Source of the DNA: an uncultured Oribacterium sp.
Lineage (GTDB): Bacteria > Bacillota > Clostridia > Lachnospirales > Lachnospiraceae
Length of the DNA stretch: 7,909 nucleotides
Direction: 5' to 3'
Assembly (NCBI GenBank): GCA_900772695.1
Contig: CAAGRO010000137.1
Location: forward strand, 1-7,909
The translations under genes were made by a program, and so were the position numbers. This document shows, piece after piece, positions 1 through 6,968 of this stretch (its first letter is position 1; every line of letters begins with the position of its first letter). The notes under the pieces are model-generated. The model had not been told where the DNA came from, did no database searches, and saw only the letters and a list, made by a program, of their open reading frames with translations.

Positions 1-717
1 ATCGTGGTCAAACAGGCTGTGCTTGAGCGGCAGATAACGGCCCTCCTCCAGCGCGTAGTCATGCATGCCCCCGCTGATTGTATAGCGCTCCGTGAGCTCC
101 ATCTGCTTCGGCGTCGAGGCTTCATGGAAATCGAGCCGGTAGTCCTCGAAGCGGAGCGCCGGGTTCAGCGGCACATTGAAACCCGGGTGGATACCGTAGC
201 CGAAACGCATCGTGCGGGTATCGCAGTTTCGAACCTGGAACTTCACGCTCAGCGTTTTTCCACATAAGGTATAGAAGATGTCCACGGTCCAGTCACGATC
301 ATAGAGCTGGCGCGTCGACGCATCCGACATAAGCTGTAGATGCAGGGAAGTCACAGTCTCTGCCTCAGCGCCAGCCTGACCTGCTACGTCTCCTGCCTGG
401 TGGTCAGCTTCGCTCGTCTGATCTGCGGCATCTCCTGCCTGCACTTCTGTCCCCTGCGCCTTATTCTCCACCTTCGTGAGCTCATAGTCCCTGAGGAAGC
501 CATGCTGCCCCATCTCATGCAGAGTGCCATCCATCTTATAATGATTATTCGTGAGCCGCCCGATGCACGGGAAGAGCTGCGGCGCATGCCGCTTCCAGTA
601 CCTCGTATCCCCGATCCAGATATACTCCGTCTTATCCGCATCCCGCAGCGACACGAGCTCTCCGCCCTTACTCGACACCTGCACTTCCATCTCACTGTTC
701 TTCAGTGTATAAATCAT
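1..717 (-). CDS. Aldose 1-epimerase-like (GalM/LacX-type) protein, C-terminus cut by window edge
   Basis: The first 239 codons are present; the gene runs off the left edge, so the stop and the C-terminal catalytic region are missing. ATG at 715-717 follows a strong site (TGAGGAGGT, 722-730) at good spacing. The family fold is a beta-sandwich that interconverts sugar anomers in the cytoplasm. Visible hallmarks are an early YWKRHAPQLFPCIGRL stretch, HGF (His72) and IHPGFN (His177), the two histidine regions expected in this superfamily; the catalytic glutamate would lie beyond the edge. Full-length LacX-type members are about 290-300 residues. Residues roughly 86-124 form an Ala/Gly/Gln/Glu/Asp-rich, low-complexity insertion with a 14-residue internal repeat that ordinary members lack. 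The gene has its own promoter and is separated from the upstream operon by a terminator-like hairpin, so it is probably a different transcription unit. Family assignment is firm; the exact sugar substrate is unknown. Confidence 0.85.
   Translation of the reverse strand, partial: MIYTLKNSEMEVQVSSKGGELVSLRDADKTEYIWIGDTRYWKRHAPQLFPCIGRLTNNHYKMDGTLHEMGQHGFLRDYELTKVENKAQGTEVQAGDAADQTSEADHQAGDVAGQAGAEAETVTSLHLQLMSDASTRQLYDRDWTVDIFYTLCGKTLSVKFQVRNCDTRTMRFGYGIHPGFNVPLNPALRFEDYRLDFHEASTPKQMELTERYTISGGMHDYALEEGRYLPLKHSLFDHD
381..441 (-). repeat. Imperfect 42-bp-spaced direct repeat inside the epimerase gene
   Basis: The 19-mers at 381-399 and 423-441 match at 16 of 19 bases and are offset by exactly 42 bp (14 codons). 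On the protein they give two units that begin QAGDAADQ (residue 93) and QAGDVAGQ (residue 107). The in-frame period suggests a tandem duplication that lengthened a surface loop. Confidence 0.6.
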
Positions 718-754
718 CGCTACCTCCTCAGGTCGTCATTTCTATAATGATATA

Positions 755-783
755 ACTATATCCTACTTTCAGATAGATGGAAA
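755..783 (-). promoter_or_regulatory. Predicted sigma-70-type promoter of the epimerase-like gene
   Basis: Read on the minus strand, TTTCCA (778-783, 4 of 6 consensus) and TATAGT (755-760, 5 of 6) are separated by 17 bp. The predicted start is near 748, giving a leader of about 30 nt. An 18-bp imperfect dyad (743-760, 7 of 9 pairs) covers the -10 to +6 area and could be an operator or simply AT-rich promoter DNA. The -35 abuts the end of the operon terminator hairpin. Confidence 0.45.
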
Positions 784-820
784 GCCCGGAAAACCTCCGT
801 CGATGGCGGTTCTCCGGGCT
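783..820 (-). terminator. Hairpin downstream of the hydratase operon, probable intrinsic terminator
   Basis: The arms AGCCCGGA (783-790) and TCCGGGCT (813-820) pair perfectly. After an A/C mismatch the stem continues with AACC/GGTT, then CCG/TGG (one G-T wobble) beyond another mismatch, closing on a 4-base loop. In the minus direction it lies about 80 nt after the hydratase stop. The tract that follows is only weakly T-rich (TTCCATCTATCT), so termination may be partial or factor-assisted. The plus direction has no T-run at all. Confidence 0.6.
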
Positions 821-836
821 CTTAGCGGACTGTAGC

Positions 837-902
837 TTACAACCCCATATCTTTATACTGATAAACGATATCCATCAGGCGCGGCGCTATAAGGACTACG
901 TC
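837..902 (-). pseudogene. Relic of a second aconitase-type 3' end after the hydratase stop
   Basis: The 66 bp directly after the hydratase stop codon translate, in the same frame, as 21 codons ending in VYQYKDMGL followed by TAA. The real gene ends INSYREDMGL-TAA. At DNA level 836-853 and 902-919 match at 16 of 18 bases, including the stop codon. Upstream of that the relic codes VLIA, where the gene has ILLA. No start codon or ribosome binding site serves it, so it looks like a degraded leftover of a duplicated or replaced gene end. Short length limits certainty. Confidence 0.5.
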
Positions 903-3248
903 TTACAGTCCCATATCTTCGCGGTAGGAGTTGATCATCGAGCCTGCGAGGAGGATCTTCTTCTCGGATTCGGTGACATCCTTGAGCTCGAGCTTCATCT
1001 CGCGGGTCGTCTTTCCGTCGGCGCTGATCACCGTGGCAGTGACCTCTGTAGCGCCGTCTGCGACGGCCTGGCGGATCCCCGGAAGCCATACATACTCGCC
1101 GACAGCGAGGTCAATGTTCTCGTCCGGATACGTAAATGGCAGCATGCCCCAGTTTACGCAGTTGCTGCGGTAACGCTTCGTCGCATAGTCGATGCAGATG
1201 TTTGCGAGGCCGCCGAGTACCTTCTGGCAGGAAGCCGCATACTCACGTGCGGAACCATCGCCCGGGCGCTTCGCATACAGTACAGAACCGAGGCCGGTGG
1301 ACTTCATGAGCTGTGACAGCTCTGCAGGATCGTCTGCATTGATACCGACCGCATGAAGAACGGAGTAGAACTTCTGAGCGGTTGCGGCATCACCGGCGAG
1401 TCGTGCCTTCTCGAAGGCCTGCGCAGCCTTCGCGTTCGGTACGTACTGCGGATCCTTACGCTGGAGTGTGAACTCGGAGATCTTGTACGGGTTCGAGCGG
1501 TAGGATGCGGTCTCACCGGAAGGAATCAGCTCATCCGTCGTGGTGACATCATCACGGATGACGGAGGCTACCTGGAGAAGGAGGTTATCGGTCAGGGCAA
1601 CCATCTCCGGCCAGTCCTTGATTGCCGGACCATACTGAATCTCGGTCTCCGGCTCGGCCTTTCCATAGCCGTTGTAAACGATGTTCTCATAGATGCGCTC
1701 ATCGAACTGATACTTCGGATACTGGATGTGCTCGAAGATGTCCTTCATCTCCTCTGCGGAGGTCAGAAGACCGCCGTTGAATGCCGTTGCGGCGATGGAG
1801 CGGGAATCCATCAGTGCTGCACTTGCGACCTGACCCTGACCTGGCTTACTGCCCTCACGGTTCGGGAAGTTACGGGTGGAATGACGGATGGAGAACGCGT
1901 TGTTCTCAGGGCAGTCGGAGGCTCCGAAGCATGGGCCGCAGAAAGCGGTCTTCACGCGTACACCATGGATCATGAGCTCGTTCATCGCACCGATGCGGTT
2001 CAGCTCGACCATGATCGGCTGGGAGGCCGGGTATACGTTAAATGCGAACTGACCAAGGGCCTGCTTGCTCTCGTGCGCTACCTGCTCGACCGCGTAGATG
2101 TTCTCGAAGGAACCTGCGGCACAGCCGGCGATCGCTGCCTGATCCACGCGGATACGACGATCAATCGGGAATGCATCAGAAAGTGCATGCGCTGCATCTG
2201 CATACGGAACGATCTTCTCCTCGAGGTTCGGATGGATATCCGGGGTGTTCTCGAAGGTCTTGACTGCCTGCTCCTCGACCCACTTCGCATACTTCTCCGG
2301 CTCGGCGATGACCTCGCGAAGCGGGAAGGCGTTGCTTGGGTGGTACGGAAGGGCGATCATCGGCTCGACAGTGTCGAGGTCGATCTCTACGACCGCATCA
2401 TAGAGGGCTGCATTGCCCGGCTGCATCTTCTTATAATCCTGCGGACGCTTGTGGATCTCGAAGTACTCCTTTACGACGTCGTCGGTCTCCCAGATGGAGG
2501 ACAGACATGCAGACTCGGTGGTCATGGTGTCGATGCCGTTACGGAAATCCATGGACATAGAGTGGACGCCCGGTCCGATGAACTCGAGGACAGCGTTCTT
2601 CACGAACTTGTTCTTGAAGGTCGCACCGATCAGGGTGAGGGCCACATCCATCGGGCCGACCCATGGCTTCGGGCTGCCGTGCAGAAGCACTGCGATGACC
2701 TTCGGGTACTTGATCTCATAGAGCTTACCGATCATGGCTTTCGCAAGCTCCGGACCACCCTCACCGATCGAAACGGAACCCTGGGTGCCGTAACGGGTGT
2801 GGGAATCGGATACGATCGCCATGTCGCCGGACTTGATCAGCATCTCACGCATATACTGGTGGATGACGGCCTCGTGTGGCGGAACGAAGATGCCGCCGAA
2901 CTTATGGCAGGCGGTCTCTGCGTACTTATGTACATCGGTATTGATGGTACCGCCGACGGCTGCGAGGCAGTTGTGGCAGTTCGTGAAAACGGTCGGCATC
3001 GGAAACTTCTGAAGTCCCGAAGCGACGGCGGTCTGCAGGATGCCGACATAGGTGTTGTCATAGACACCCATCTCATCAAAGCGGATCTGGAGATTCTCCA
3101 TATCACCGCTGTGGTTGTGTGCCTTCAGCACCTGGTAGCTCAGCGTCTGCTGCTTCGCTGCCGCGAGGTCGATCTCCGGATGCTCCGAAACCGACGCCAG
3201 CACATCATCATGTAATACAAGCTGTGGACCCTCATGTAACTTGATCAT
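903..3248 (-). CDS. Aconitase-family hydratase (YbhJ-like), one-chain [4Fe-4S] type
   Basis: A 781-residue cytoplasmic protein with the full aconitase layout: cluster-binding domains 1-3 (about 1-560), then the swivel domain (about 565-781). Cluster cysteine candidates are Cys376 (AGCAAGS) and Cys437/Cys440 (FCGPC). The family DSHT motif is at 148-151, and STRNF at 457-461 matches the usual NRNF segment. The swivel holds GDGSARE (663-669), counterpart of GSSRE, with the catalytic serine (Ser666) and arginine (Arg668) kept but the second serine replaced by Ala667; YRSN follows at 693-696. Near the N-terminus the family Asp-His pair seems to be replaced by Cys-His (NCHNC, 90-94). It is therefore probably a hydratase/dehydratase of an unusual di- or tricarboxylate, not housekeeping aconitase. 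ATG at 3246-3248 has GGAG at 3256-3259, 7 nt away, and follows the lactonase stop by 17 nt, so the two are co-transcribed. It is the last gene of the operon. AcnD- or DmdAB-like roles are the main alternatives. Confidence 0.88.
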   Translation of the reverse strand: MIKLHEGPQLVLHDDVLASVSEHPEIDLAAAKQQTLSYQVLKAHNHSGDMENLQIRFDEMGVYDNTYVGILQTAVASGLQKFPMPTVFTNCHNCLAAVGGTINTDVHKYAETACHKFGGIFVPPHEAVIHQYMREMLIKSGDMAIVSDSHTRYGTQGSVSIGEGGPELAKAMIGKLYEIKYPKVIAVLLHGSPKPWVGPMDVALTLIGATFKNKFVKNAVLEFIGPGVHSMSMDFRNGIDTMTTESACLSSIWETDDVVKEYFEIHKRPQDYKKMQPGNAALYDAVVEIDLDTVEPMIALPYHPSNAFPLREVIAEPEKYAKWVEEQAVKTFENTPDIHPNLEEKIVPYADAAHALSDAFPIDRRIRVDQAAIAGCAAGSFENIYAVEQVAHESKQALGQFAFNVYPASQPIMVELNRIGAMNELMIHGVRVKTAFCGPCFGASDCPENNAFSIRHSTRNFPNREGSKPGQGQVASAALMDSRSIAATAFNGGLLTSAEEMKDIFEHIQYPKYQFDERIYENIVYNGYGKAEPETEIQYGPAIKDWPEMVALTDNLLLQVASVIRDDVTTTDELIPSGETASYRSNPYKISEFTLQRKDPQYVPNAKAAQAFEKARLAGDAATAQKFYSVLHAVGINADDPAELSQLMKSTGLGSVLYAKRPGDGSAREYAASCQKVLGGLANICIDYATKRYRSNCVNWGMLPFTYPDENIDLAVGEYVWLPGIRQAVADGATEVTATVISADGKTTREMKLELKDVTESEKKILLAGSMINSYREDMGL

Positions 3249-3265
3249 TTTTTCTCTCCTTTTCC

Positions 3266-4315
3266 TTAGATATCTGTCTTAAACACCACGCAAACCGGAC
3301 TCTCGGTCGCGATCTGCTTTCCTGTATCCTGAAGCTTTCCGCTCTCTTCATCGATCTCGAACACGGTCAGCGTATCCGAAAGCTCATTGGCTGCGATCAG
3401 CTGACGATTATCCGGGGTGACCGTGATGAAGCGTGGCTGCTGACCACGAGTCGCGATATTCTGAACATAGCTCAGATACCCTGTGGTCTGGTCAATGCTG
3501 TAGACCGTCACGGAATCATGTTTCCGGTTCGACAGGTACAGCGCCTTTCCGTCCTTCGCGATGTCGATCGCGCTCGCCCATCCATCTCCGAAGAAGTCGG
3601 ATGGCAGGCTCGTCAGAATCTGCTTCGGCGTAAGCTCCCCCTTCTCATCATCGAAGGTATAGTACGTCACGGTGCTGTCCTTCTCATTTACGAGGTAGGC
3701 GAAGCGGTTGTTCGGATGGAACACGATGTGGCGCGGCTCTGCACCGGTACGTGCCAGCATCACAGAGTGCTCTTTCAGCTCACCGTGCTCGGAATCCACC
3801 GCAAATACGGTTACCTTGCCGAGGCCCTGGAGTCGTCCCTGCGTTGGTACGAGCAGCCACTTCCCGCTATGGTCGAGGCTGACCTGATGCGGGTGGGAAA
3901 TGTAACCAGGGCCGCCGTTTCCGCTGATGAAGTAGAGCTCCTTGATCTGATCCAGGGAGCCATCCTCCTTCACCGGGATGAGGGAAACCGCACCGGTCTG
4001 CAGATTCGCTACGAAGAGCCAGCGACCGCTCGCATCCAGTACGAGATGTACTGGATTGGTGCCATGCGTTCCGACCGTATTGAGGTAGCGAAGCGTACCG
4101 TCCGCTTCGACGCAGAAGGCGCTCACCTCGCTGAAATCACCATGAATCGCATACAGACGATCCTGCGCCTGATTCATGCAAAGGTAGGACGGATTCACCA
4201 GATTCTCTGCGATCTGCAGAAGTGTCCACTGGCCATCCTCTACCTTATATACACTGATGCCCTTGCCGCGGGCCTTTCTTTCTTTTGTCGTTCGACAACC
4301 GATATATGCAATCAT
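3266..4315 (-). CDS. Seven-bladed beta-propeller lactonase (YbhE/Pgl and carboxymuconate-cyclase family)
   Basis: A 349-residue protein, the usual family length, with no signal peptide. It shows repeated propeller-blade signatures: DASGRWLFVANLQTGAVSLI (94-113), PRHIVFHPNNRFAYLVNE (194-211), DGKALYLSNRKHDSVTVY (255-272) and PRFITVTPDNRQLIAANE (294-311). His143 (HPHQV), Arg195, Glu211 and Arg264 sit at positions resembling the active-site set described for fungal 3-carboxy-cis,cis-muconate lactonizing enzyme. Family members include E. coli 6-phosphogluconolactonase, so hydrolysis or formation of a sugar or carboxylic lactone is expected. The reading frame is open upstream to 4384, but ATG at 4313-4315 is chosen: it has GGAG 6 nt away and starts the conserved first strand (MIAYIG), whereas the upstream ATG has no ribosome binding site and lies in a hairpin. 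Its place between a carboxylate transporter and a hydratase argues for a lactone intermediate of this pathway rather than the pentose phosphate route; that is inference. Confidence 0.87.
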   Translation of the reverse strand: MIAYIGCRTTKERKARGKGISVYKVEDGQWTLLQIAENLVNPSYLCMNQAQDRLYAIHGDFSEVSAFCVEADGTLRYLNTVGTHGTNPVHLVLDASGRWLFVANLQTGAVSLIPVKEDGSLDQIKELYFISGNGGPGYISHPHQVSLDHSGKWLLVPTQGRLQGLGKVTVFAVDSEHGELKEHSVMLARTGAEPRHIVFHPNNRFAYLVNEKDSTVTYYTFDDEKGELTPKQILTSLPSDFFGDGWASAIDIAKDGKALYLSNRKHDSVTVYSIDQTTGYLSYVQNIATRGQQPRFITVTPDNRQLIAANELSDTLTVFEIDEESGKLQDTGKQIATESPVCVVFKTDI

Positions 4316-4321
4316 TACTAT

Positions 4322-4327
4322 CTCCTT
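4322..4327 (-). promoter_or_regulatory. Ribosome binding site fixing the lactonase start
   Basis: AAGGAG, read on the minus strand, ends 6 nt before ATG 4315. The upstream in-frame ATG at 4384 has no purine-rich site before it, so the 23-codon extension is not expected to be translated. Confidence 0.75.
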
Positions 4328-4333
4328 CGCAGC

Positions 4334-4375
4334 GATCGTAGCCGGAACTGCAGGCGGGGGCCCTCCGGCACGATC
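4334..4375 (-). other. Intergenic hairpin between transporter and lactonase genes
   Basis: Arms GATCGT-A-GCCGGA (4334-4346) and TCCGGC-ACGATC (4364-4375) form 12 base pairs with one bulged base around a 17-nt G+C-rich loop. In the minus-strand mRNA it starts about 30 nt after the transporter stop and ends 6 nt before the lactonase ribosome binding site. No T-run follows in either direction, so it is not a standard terminator. It may stabilise or help process the mRNA, or set the relative levels of the two halves of the operon. Confidence 0.6.
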
Positions 4376-4406
4376 TCTATACATTACAGACTATTCGTAC
4401 CCGGCA

Positions 4407-5660
4407 TCAGCCCAGGAACTTCAGTAATCCGAGTAATGTCAAGATAAATACCACCAGTACGCAGGTGCCGGATAAGCCGAAAAGCTGTCCGAAGATCTTC
4501 GACTGCTCCTTCTCCTCTGCGTTCGTCTCCTGTGCATAAGATGCCATCACCAGCGATCCGCCCGTCGACATTGGGCTGAGTCCGGCGACGGTCGCCGAGC
4601 AGACGATCGCGACAACCATCTGTAACACAGACGCGCCACCCACCTGTGCGGCTACGTCTGGTACGGTCGGGATCAATGTTGGGAAAACCACACCGTTTGC
4701 GCTCGAGAACCACGACATGATGCCGCCGGTGAGGCCCATCAGCGGTGCTGCCGTATGTCTGTTCATGAAGGATGCCAGGATGCTGGACAGCAGGTCGATA
4801 CCACCCATCGCCTTCGTAATCGTCATCAGCATGTTGACACCGGCGATGAGAATCAACGTGTTCCATGGAAGCGCCTTGATGGCCTTCTTTTCGTCTGCTG
4901 CCTTCGCGAGGATGAGAATCATCGAAAGGGTCATGCATACGAGGCCGACATCATAGCCGAAGCCGATCACGGTGATAAACATGATGAGCATCAGCACGAG
5001 ACCGAGCTTCTGCTTTCCGTCGAAGCTGACCTTCGTTTTCTCATCGTGGGTTACGCTGCCGTTTACCTTCCATCCTCTGAAGATAATGTAAGTCACGATC
5101 GCGCAGGCGAGGTTCGCCACGCTCACACCGAGGAAAATCTTCATGCCCTGCCCCGTGATGTTCATCTCTGTCAGCAGGTCGCCGACGATGATGCCGGTCA
5201 ATGCGATCGGGGAAGCGGTACCTCCCACGGCACCGAGGATCGCCATCGCGCCCATGAGAATCGGGTTCAGGTTCATATGAATCGCCAGCGGTACAGCGAA
5301 CAGTACCATGACGGTCTGTACGCTGATAGCGCCAGGACCGGCCGCCGAAAGGATGAAGCTCACCACATAGATGATGATCGGCACCAGGAAGGTGTTCTTG
5401 CCGCAAAGGGACGTCATCTTCTGAGATACCTTTTCCAGGGTGCCATTATCCTGTAACAGGCTGAAGAAGAGCATCGTTCCGAGCAGTGTTGCAAAGAGCT
5501 TTCCCGGGAAACCGGCGTAGATTTCCTTCGTCGTCACACCGCCGATGGTACCCAGAATCAGGGACAGGCCCATGCAGACCAGTCCGACATTCATCTTACG
5601 GACGAAACCCAGCACGATCGCGCCGATCAGGCAGGCGAGAGCCAGAATCTGTAAAGTCAT
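4407..5660 (-). CDS. MatC/SLC13-like carboxylate transporter (ion transporter superfamily)
   Basis: A 417-residue integral membrane protein, hydrophobic almost throughout, with about 11-12 membrane segments in two halves joined by a charged loop (about 195-218, KVNGSVTHDEKTK). The start of the protein resembles the MatC N-terminal domain (MNVGLVCMGLSLILG, 23-37; YAGFPGKLF, 48-56). Each half has a Gly/Pro/Ser-rich re-entrant-type segment, AAGPGAISVQ (106-115) and SSANGVVFPTLIPT (319-332), where members of this superfamily bind the substrate carboxylate. It is likely a secondary transporter importing the di- or tricarboxylate used by the operon. Two ATGs compete (5666 and 5660); the AGGAGG at 5669-5674 is 2 nt from the first and 8 nt from the second, so 5660 is chosen. 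It follows the isomerase stop by 45 nt. E. coli's ybh cluster has a different SLC13-type carrier at this position. Confidence 0.8.
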   Translation of the reverse strand: MTLQILALACLIGAIVLGFVRKMNVGLVCMGLSLILGTIGGVTTKEIYAGFPGKLFATLLGTMLFFSLLQDNGTLEKVSQKMTSLCGKNTFLVPIIIYVVSFILSAAGPGAISVQTVMVLFAVPLAIHMNLNPILMGAMAILGAVGGTASPIALTGIIVGDLLTEMNITGQGMKIFLGVSVANLACAIVTYIIFRGWKVNGSVTHDEKTKVSFDGKQKLGLVLMLIMFITVIGFGYDVGLVCMTLSMILILAKAADEKKAIKALPWNTLILIAGVNMLMTITKAMGGIDLLSSILASFMNRHTAAPLMGLTGGIMSWFSSANGVVFPTLIPTVPDVAAQVGGASVLQMVVAIVCSATVAGLSPMSTGGSLVMASYAQETNAEEKEQSKIFGQLFGLSGTCVLVVFILTLLGLLKFLG

Positions 5661-5668
5661 AATCATAT

Positions 5669-5674
5669 CCTCCT
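5669..5674 (-). promoter_or_regulatory. Ribosome binding site deciding the transporter start
   Basis: A perfect AGGAGG on the minus strand lies 8 nt before ATG 5660 but only 2 nt before the in-frame ATG 5666. Normal spacing favours the downstream start, which shortens the protein by two residues. Confidence 0.7.
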
Positions 5675-5705
5675 ATGGATCTTTCTATTCAGTTTTTAAA
5701 CCCCA

Positions 5706-6839
5706 TCAGCGGATATATACGTATCCGTCCATGATGCGACGTGCCGTTCTCGTTACACCGCCCTTTAGCACGGTCTCACCATCCATCTTCATATCGACTT
5801 CGGTGACACCGGAGGAGTGGCCGAGGCGAATGATGTCGCCCTCTACCGGACGCACGAGCTCGGACACGATGGTTCCCGGGATCTTCGCTGCTGCACCGCT
5901 CGCGACCGCAACGGTCATCGGATAGGCCTTATGCAGCATGCCGACGGAAATCGCACGTACACAGAGATCCATCGCATCGGCGGAAACGTTCTTGCCATCC
6001 ATGTTTACATAATCCTGCGGAGCGCTCACGATCGATACCTTCGGAGCGGAGGTTGCCTTCGTGCGAGCCTCCATATAATCCTCGACGAAGCCGATCTTCT
6101 GTGCAGCCATGCCACGGATACGCTCGATGTGCTCCATGACCTCCTGGTTGTTATTGAGCTCGGTCAGCTCCGTACCCTGGATGCCGAGATCCGATGCCTT
6201 GATGAAGACAACCGGGTTCGAGCAGTCCATGACGGTCACGGTTGCAGGGCCATAGCCCGGAACATCGAAGACCTCCTGCTTCTGGCCGGTCGGGAAGAGC
6301 TTACCGGTACGGGAGCCGGACGGATCCTCGAAATACATATCGATGCGGGAGCCGCTGCCCGGCACACCCTGGATCACTTCGTCGCCATACATACAGGCAT
6401 GGCCGTCCTTTACGCGCACATGCTCCTCGATAACCTTATCGGTGTTGGTGTTGTATACACGCACCACGGTGATCGGCTCGACCGCCTCGACGAGTCCCTC
6501 ATCGATCGCATATGGTCCGACGGCGGAGGAGATGTTACCGCAGTTTGCGGAGCCATCGACTCTCGGGATCTTGATATCCACCTGACGGAAGGTATAATCC
6601 ACATCCACGCCCGGACGATCGGACTTCTTGATCACGGCGATCTTCGAGGTCGAGGAAACGGTACCGCCCATACCGTCAATCTGCTTTACATCCGGTGTCC
6701 CCATGACCTTCATGAAGATCTCCGGCCACTCATTCTCATCCTGTGGGAGATCCTCCGCATGGAAAAAGACCGCCTTCGAGGTACCACCTCTCATGTACAC
6801 ACATGGGAACTTCCGCTGCTTCTGATCAAATTCTGACAT
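5706..6839 (-). CDS. PrpF-family isomerase (aconitate/methylitaconate/oxalomesaconate isomerase type; YbhH-like)
   Basis: A 377-residue cytoplasmic protein of two repeated diaminopimelate-epimerase-like domains. Family signatures are MRGGTSKAVFF (16-26), DGMGGTVSSTSKIA (55-68), NCGNISSAVGP (99-109), the SGSRIDMYF and GKLFPTG block (162-185), and AYPMTVAVASGAA near the C-terminus. Lys66 and Cys100 are 34 residues apart, the same spacing as Lys73 and Cys107 of Shewanella PrpF, the residues linked to its proton-shift chemistry. Members move a double bond or isomerise cis/trans in unsaturated di- and tricarboxylates (2-methylaconitate, 3-methylitaconate, 4-oxalomesaconate). Which of these applies cannot be told from sequence. 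The frame is open to GTG 6860, but ATG 6839 has GGAGG 8 nt upstream and is chosen. It is the first gene of the operon, 45 nt before the transporter, and divergent from the LysR gene. A partner role with the aconitase-family enzyme is likely. Confidence 0.9.
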   Translation of the reverse strand: MSEFDQKQRKFPCVYMRGGTSKAVFFHAEDLPQDENEWPEIFMKVMGTPDVKQIDGMGGTVSSTSKIAVIKKSDRPGVDVDYTFRQVDIKIPRVDGSANCGNISSAVGPYAIDEGLVEAVEPITVVRVYNTNTDKVIEEHVRVKDGHACMYGDEVIQGVPGSGSRIDMYFEDPSGSRTGKLFPTGQKQEVFDVPGYGPATVTVMDCSNPVVFIKASDLGIQGTELTELNNNQEVMEHIERIRGMAAQKIGFVEDYMEARTKATSAPKVSIVSAPQDYVNMDGKNVSADAMDLCVRAISVGMLHKAYPMTVAVASGAAAKIPGTIVSELVRPVEGDIIRLGHSSGVTEVDMKMDGETVLKGGVTRTARRIMDGYVYIR

Positions 6840-6968
6840 TTTTTCATCCTCCATTTTCACGATTACGATTGTCTGATTGCGGGCTTCCGGGCTGTGCGCC
6901 GCTCTGCTCTGATGTATCCAGGTCCCGATGGTACCGGGCCGGTTTTCGAGTGATGCACCGCTCTCTGC
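6840..6968 (-). promoter_or_regulatory. Long structured leader of the operon (about 129 nt)
   Basis: This is the region between the predicted transcription start near 6968 and the isomerase ATG. It is G+C-rich, unlike the AT-rich promoter next to it. It contains a hairpin at 6918-6942 (CCGGCCCG pairing with CGGG-A-CC-U-GG around a 7-nt loop). Two imperfect direct repeats bracket it (GAGCAGAGAGCGGTGCA at 6954-6970 and GAGCAGAGCGGCGCA at 6895-6909, minus strand). No known riboswitch class was recognised, and no terminator-like T-run occurs in the operon direction. Confidence 0.35.
6848..6852 (-). promoter_or_regulatory. Ribosome binding site deciding the PrpF-like start
   Basis: GGAGG on the minus strand lies 8 nt before ATG 6839. 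Upstream in-frame candidates (GTG 6860, ATG 6854) would have to start before or inside this site, so they are discounted. Confidence 0.75.

Noticed and set aside
340..747. 135-codon open frame on the + strand
   Set aside because: Antisense to the epimerase-like gene, whose minus-strand frame is continuous from a strong ribosome binding site and has clear family motifs.
903..968. Programmed stop-codon readthrough of the hydratase into the duplicated tail
   Set aside because: The stop is TAA in a context with no known readthrough signal, and the protein already ends like other aconitase-family members; a relic is simpler.
1353..3215. 620-codon open frame on the + strand
   Set aside because: It lies wholly antisense to the hydratase gene, shows no protein-family signature, and is explained by the G+C-rich third codon positions of the real gene.
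4316..4384. N-terminal extension of the lactonase to ATG 4384
   Set aside because: No ribosome binding site precedes it, the extension is Pro/Ala-rich with no family match, and it consists of the intergenic hairpin; ATG 4315 has both a good site and the conserved first strand.
3518..4447. 309-codon open frame on the + strand
   Set aside because: Antisense to the lactonase gene and across its upstream gap; no ribosome binding site or family motif.
4755..5456. 233-codon open frame on the + strand
   Set aside because: Antisense to the transporter; its composition (many His, Asp, Arg) mirrors the complement of membrane-segment codons.
5817..6836. 339-codon open frame on the + strand
   Set aside because: Antisense to the PrpF-like gene, with no recognisable domains and His/Arg/Leu-rich composition typical of a shadow frame.
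6918..6946. Hairpin followed by TTTT on the + strand as a terminator
   Set aside because: No plus-strand gene ends here, the T-run is only four bases, and the stem has two bulges; it is better viewed as part of the operon leader.
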